This document shows, in pieces, positions 6,136 to 7,426 of a stretch of 7,426 bases of DNA. The position numbers were made by a program, and so were the translations under genes. The stretch spans positions 1 to 7,426 of the forward strand of contig JBAWVO010000314.1 of the NCBI GenBank assembly GCA_037147235.1, given 5' to 3'. Position 1 is the stretch's first letter. The number at the start of each line of letters is the position of its first letter. The stretch comes from JANXQG01 sp037147235. GTDB lineage: Bacteria > Planctomycetota > Planctomycetia > Pirellulales > Thermoguttaceae. The notes under the pieces were generated by a model, which saw only the letters and a program-made list of their open reading frames with translations, did no database searches and was not told the origin of the DNA.

Positions 6136-6537
6136 CTATGATTCTTCCCGGTCATCGTCCAGAATTTCTTTCAAGAGTTCAATTACGTGTCCTGGGTCTT
6201 CTGCGGGTAGTCGCACGAGTTTACTGTCGTCGTGGCTATGCTTGTAGATCAGAACGTGGGATCCGGTATTCCACAGCTCCGTCGTAACGTCCGGAACTTC
6301 GTCCCACTCAGGGAATTCTCGGAGAAAGCTATGACATAATTCTTTGGGTTCAGTAGCCGCGAGCACGGACTCTGCCTCAATGTCCTCATAGACATCCTGC
6401 TCGGGGATTTCATCAAGCCCGCCCGTCCATAGGCTGCGGATCACTTCCGCGGTCGGGAGTGTATCTGCCTGCTTAGAGCCGATAAATACGGGAAGCCTGT
6501 CGTGGCAGTGGTATTTGGTATTGAAGAAATAGAGCAT
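6136..6537 (-). CDS. Uncharacterised acidic protein (133 aa)
   Basis: I do not recognise this protein. From the ATG at 6537 it begins MLYFFNTKYHCHDRLPVFIG and ends in a very acidic helix-like tail (VIELLKEILDDDREES, 118-133). The middle is rich in Glu and Asp (DEIPEQDVYEDIEAES, 42-57), and TGSHVLIYKHSHDD (91-104) looks like a strand with two histidines. There is no signal peptide or membrane segment, so it is probably cytoplasmic. The frame stays open to a GTG at 6615, but the ATG at 6537 is preceded by GGAG 9 bases upstream, and the extra N-terminal part is very Arg-rich and lies over a dyad repeat, so I choose the shorter form. It has its own strong terminator downstream. The gene further right on the same strand is separated by over 300 bases, so the two are probably not one operon. 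Confidence 0.6.
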   Translation of the reverse strand: MLYFFNTKYHCHDRLPVFIGSKQADTLPTAEVIRSLWTGGLDEIPEQDVYEDIEAESVLAATEPKELCHSFLREFPEWDEVPDVTTELWNTGSHVLIYKHSHDDSKLVRLPAEDPGHVIELLKEILDDDREES

Positions 6538-6600
6538 TTCGAGACTCTCCGCAGAGACATGAATCCCAACATCGCGAAGAGCCCATAGGCGGCGGCTGCG

Positions 6601-6618
6601 GCGGTGAAGATTCACCGC
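6601..6618. repeat. Perfect dyad near the alternative start of the acidic-protein gene
   Basis: GCGGTGAA (6601-6608) and TTCACCGC (6611-6618) are perfect complements with only 2 bases between them, too tight for an RNA loop but typical of a DNA site bound by a symmetric dimer. It lies 64 bases upstream of the preferred start at 6537, where an operator could act. Confidence 0.4.
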
Positions 6619-6727
6619 GATTTAGAAGGGCAGGTGCCCCCTGTACCCAGGCCAATGAGCGTTGCGACGCAGACGGCTGGAAGAGTTAAGATGTCATCGG
6701 GATCCCATGGCAGTTACTATACCACAT

Positions 6728-6767
6728 CCTGAATAAAATGCAATAGCCTGGAAATAATTTTATTAGG
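6728..6767. repeat. AT-rich inverted repeat
   Basis: CCT plus AATAAAAT (6728-6730, 6732-6739) pairs with ATTTTATT plus AGG (6757-6767), leaving one bulged G and a 17-base loop. It lies between the two minus-strand genes. The stem is mostly A-T pairs and no T-run follows on either strand, so I make no terminator claim. Confidence 0.4.
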
Positions 6768-6851
6768 ATGTCTTGATAAGCCCGTCAGTTCGCGTTATCA
6801 CAATCAAGGAGGCTATCCGATGATGGCGATTGCGATTCTGGCCATCTTACA

Positions 6852-7286
6852 CTATCTTCCAGTCCGCCCAGGCTCCACTAGGTCTCGAACGATCTCGCGA
6901 ATATCGGCTTCATTCCTAGGCGGCTGGTTTTGGGTCGCATCCCAGCGTACCGCGAAATCCTCGACATCCAGCGGCTCGAAACCCTCTGAGAGCAGGAATC
7001 TTGCAAATTGAATCGTGCTGCCCTGTCCTTGCCCTGTAGAAACCGAGCTATCGTTATCGCACGGAATCAAGTCTGGGGAGTCTCCTGTGACGCTCAGAAT
7101 CGCCTCTATGGCCTCCTGATTCTCTAGCCACCGCGATCCGTCCCATACACGGGTCCAGAACTCACGCGTATGATGCTTCCCAGGAAGTCGCCACCAGCTA
7201 CCATACGGACGATGCGGATTAACCTCAGGCTCGCTGGGATATACCTCGGGAGCTTTATCGAGGCTATATTCAGCGAAGTTCTTCAC
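6852..7286 (-). CDS. Uncharacterised protein, true start uncertain
   Basis: I do not recognise this protein. From the GTG at 7286 it has 144 residues. Visible features are a Trp/Arg-rich part (YGSWWRLPGKHHTREFWTR, 28-46), a Gly/Ser-rich linker (around 80-90) and a C-terminal half with helix-like segments (TIQFARFLLSEGFEPLDVED, 91-110; EADIREIVRDLVEPG, 126-140). There is no signal peptide or membrane helix. The frame stays open and protein-like upstream to a TAA at 7419-7421, reading for example GYHLLVCLSDDVSSQTVHEF, yet it contains no ATG, GTG or TTG before 7286. GGAGG lies only 2 bases before the GTG, which is too close. So the real start may be an unusual codon such as the ATC at 7415, or the gene may have lost its start. 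Codon use is less GC-rich at third positions than in the hydrolase gene. Confidence 0.5.
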   Translation of the reverse strand: MKNFAEYSLDKAPEVYPSEPEVNPHRPYGSWWRLPGKHHTREFWTRVWDGSRWLENQEAIEAILSVTGDSPDLIPCDNDSSVSTGQGQGSTIQFARFLLSEGFEPLDVEDFAVRWDATQNQPPRNEADIREIVRDLVEPGRTGR

Positions 7287-7426
7287 GACCTCCGAAACAA
7301 ACTCATGAACGGTTTGCGATGAAACGTCATCCGAAAGGCAAACCAGAAGGTGGTAACCTCCAACCCCATTCGGGGATGTCCCGTGTATTGTTAAAACTGA
7401 CTCTGGCCTCTTGATGGTTTAATGGT

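Larger units (their letters stand above)
6538..6851. other. Intergenic stretch between two minus-strand genes
   Basis: This stretch holds no convincing complete gene. It contains a perfect dyad (6601-6618), an AT-rich inverted repeat (6728-6767) and, on the plus strand, a Shine-Dalgarno element AAGGAGG (6806-6812) in front of ATG 6820. The alternative N-terminal extension of the gene starting at 6537 (to GTG 6615) also lies here. Confidence 0.5.

Noticed and set aside
6773..6801. TTGATA and TATCAC with 17-base spacing as a promoter for the ATG at 6820.
   Set aside because: Transcription would begin inside the Shine-Dalgarno element at 6806-6812, leaving no usable leader.
6820..7011. The 63-codon plus-strand frame as a full gene.
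   Set aside because: Beyond its first dozen codons it is the antisense shadow of the minus-strand gene. Only its start region is reported as a finding.

Overview
The window looks like a chromosomal segment of a planctomycete, probably of the Pirellula/Lacipirellula type. The main reason is a tandem pair of secreted proteins that end in near-identical PEP-CTERM tails (VPEPS, a hydrophobic stretch, then WRRRK). The moderate GC content and the loose packing of mostly uncharacterised small genes agree with this. The assignment is inference; no rRNA or other marker gene is present.

Layout. (1) 159-1019 (+): a predicted alpha/beta hydrolase with a GHSAG nucleophile elbow. (2) 1008-1412 (-): a small cysteine-rich protein that overlaps the hydrolase tail by 12 bases, and upstream of it a second possible cysteine-rich mini-gene. 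(3) 1543-2130 (-): a two-helix membrane protein with a C-terminal SmpA/OmlA (BamE-like) domain. (4) 2131-2344: a divergent intergenic region holding six tandem copies of an 11-base repeat. (5) 2345-4138 (+): two tandem PEP-CTERM genes, the second with an FGE-sulfatase (SUMF1-type) fold that lacks the catalytic cysteines, followed by a hairpin. (6) 4350-4716 (+): what appears to be a frameshifted gene for a small membrane protein. (7) 4832-5470 (+): an exported cysteine hydrolase resembling NlpC/P60 or CHAP enzymes, behind a strong ribosome binding site. (8) 5471-6059: a gene-poor stretch with a perfect GTAA-type dyad and protein-like fragments that look like gene relics. (9) 6060-7426 (-): a strong rho-independent terminator and two unrecognised genes. 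The outer one has a coding-like frame that continues upstream of its first usual start codon.

Functionally, the best-supported theme is the cell envelope: two proteins destined for exosortase-type sorting, a secreted putative peptidoglycan amidase/peptidase, a lipid- or ester-directed hydrolase and an envelope-type SmpA/OmlA domain. No exosortase, sigma factor or sensor gene is visible, so how they work together cannot be read from this window. I see no CRISPR array, tRNA, rRNA, complete insertion sequence or recognisable defence system. The most unusual items are the 11-base helical-phase repeat array, the small zinc-knuckle-like ORFs, the frameshifted membrane gene and the ORF without a normal start at the right edge.
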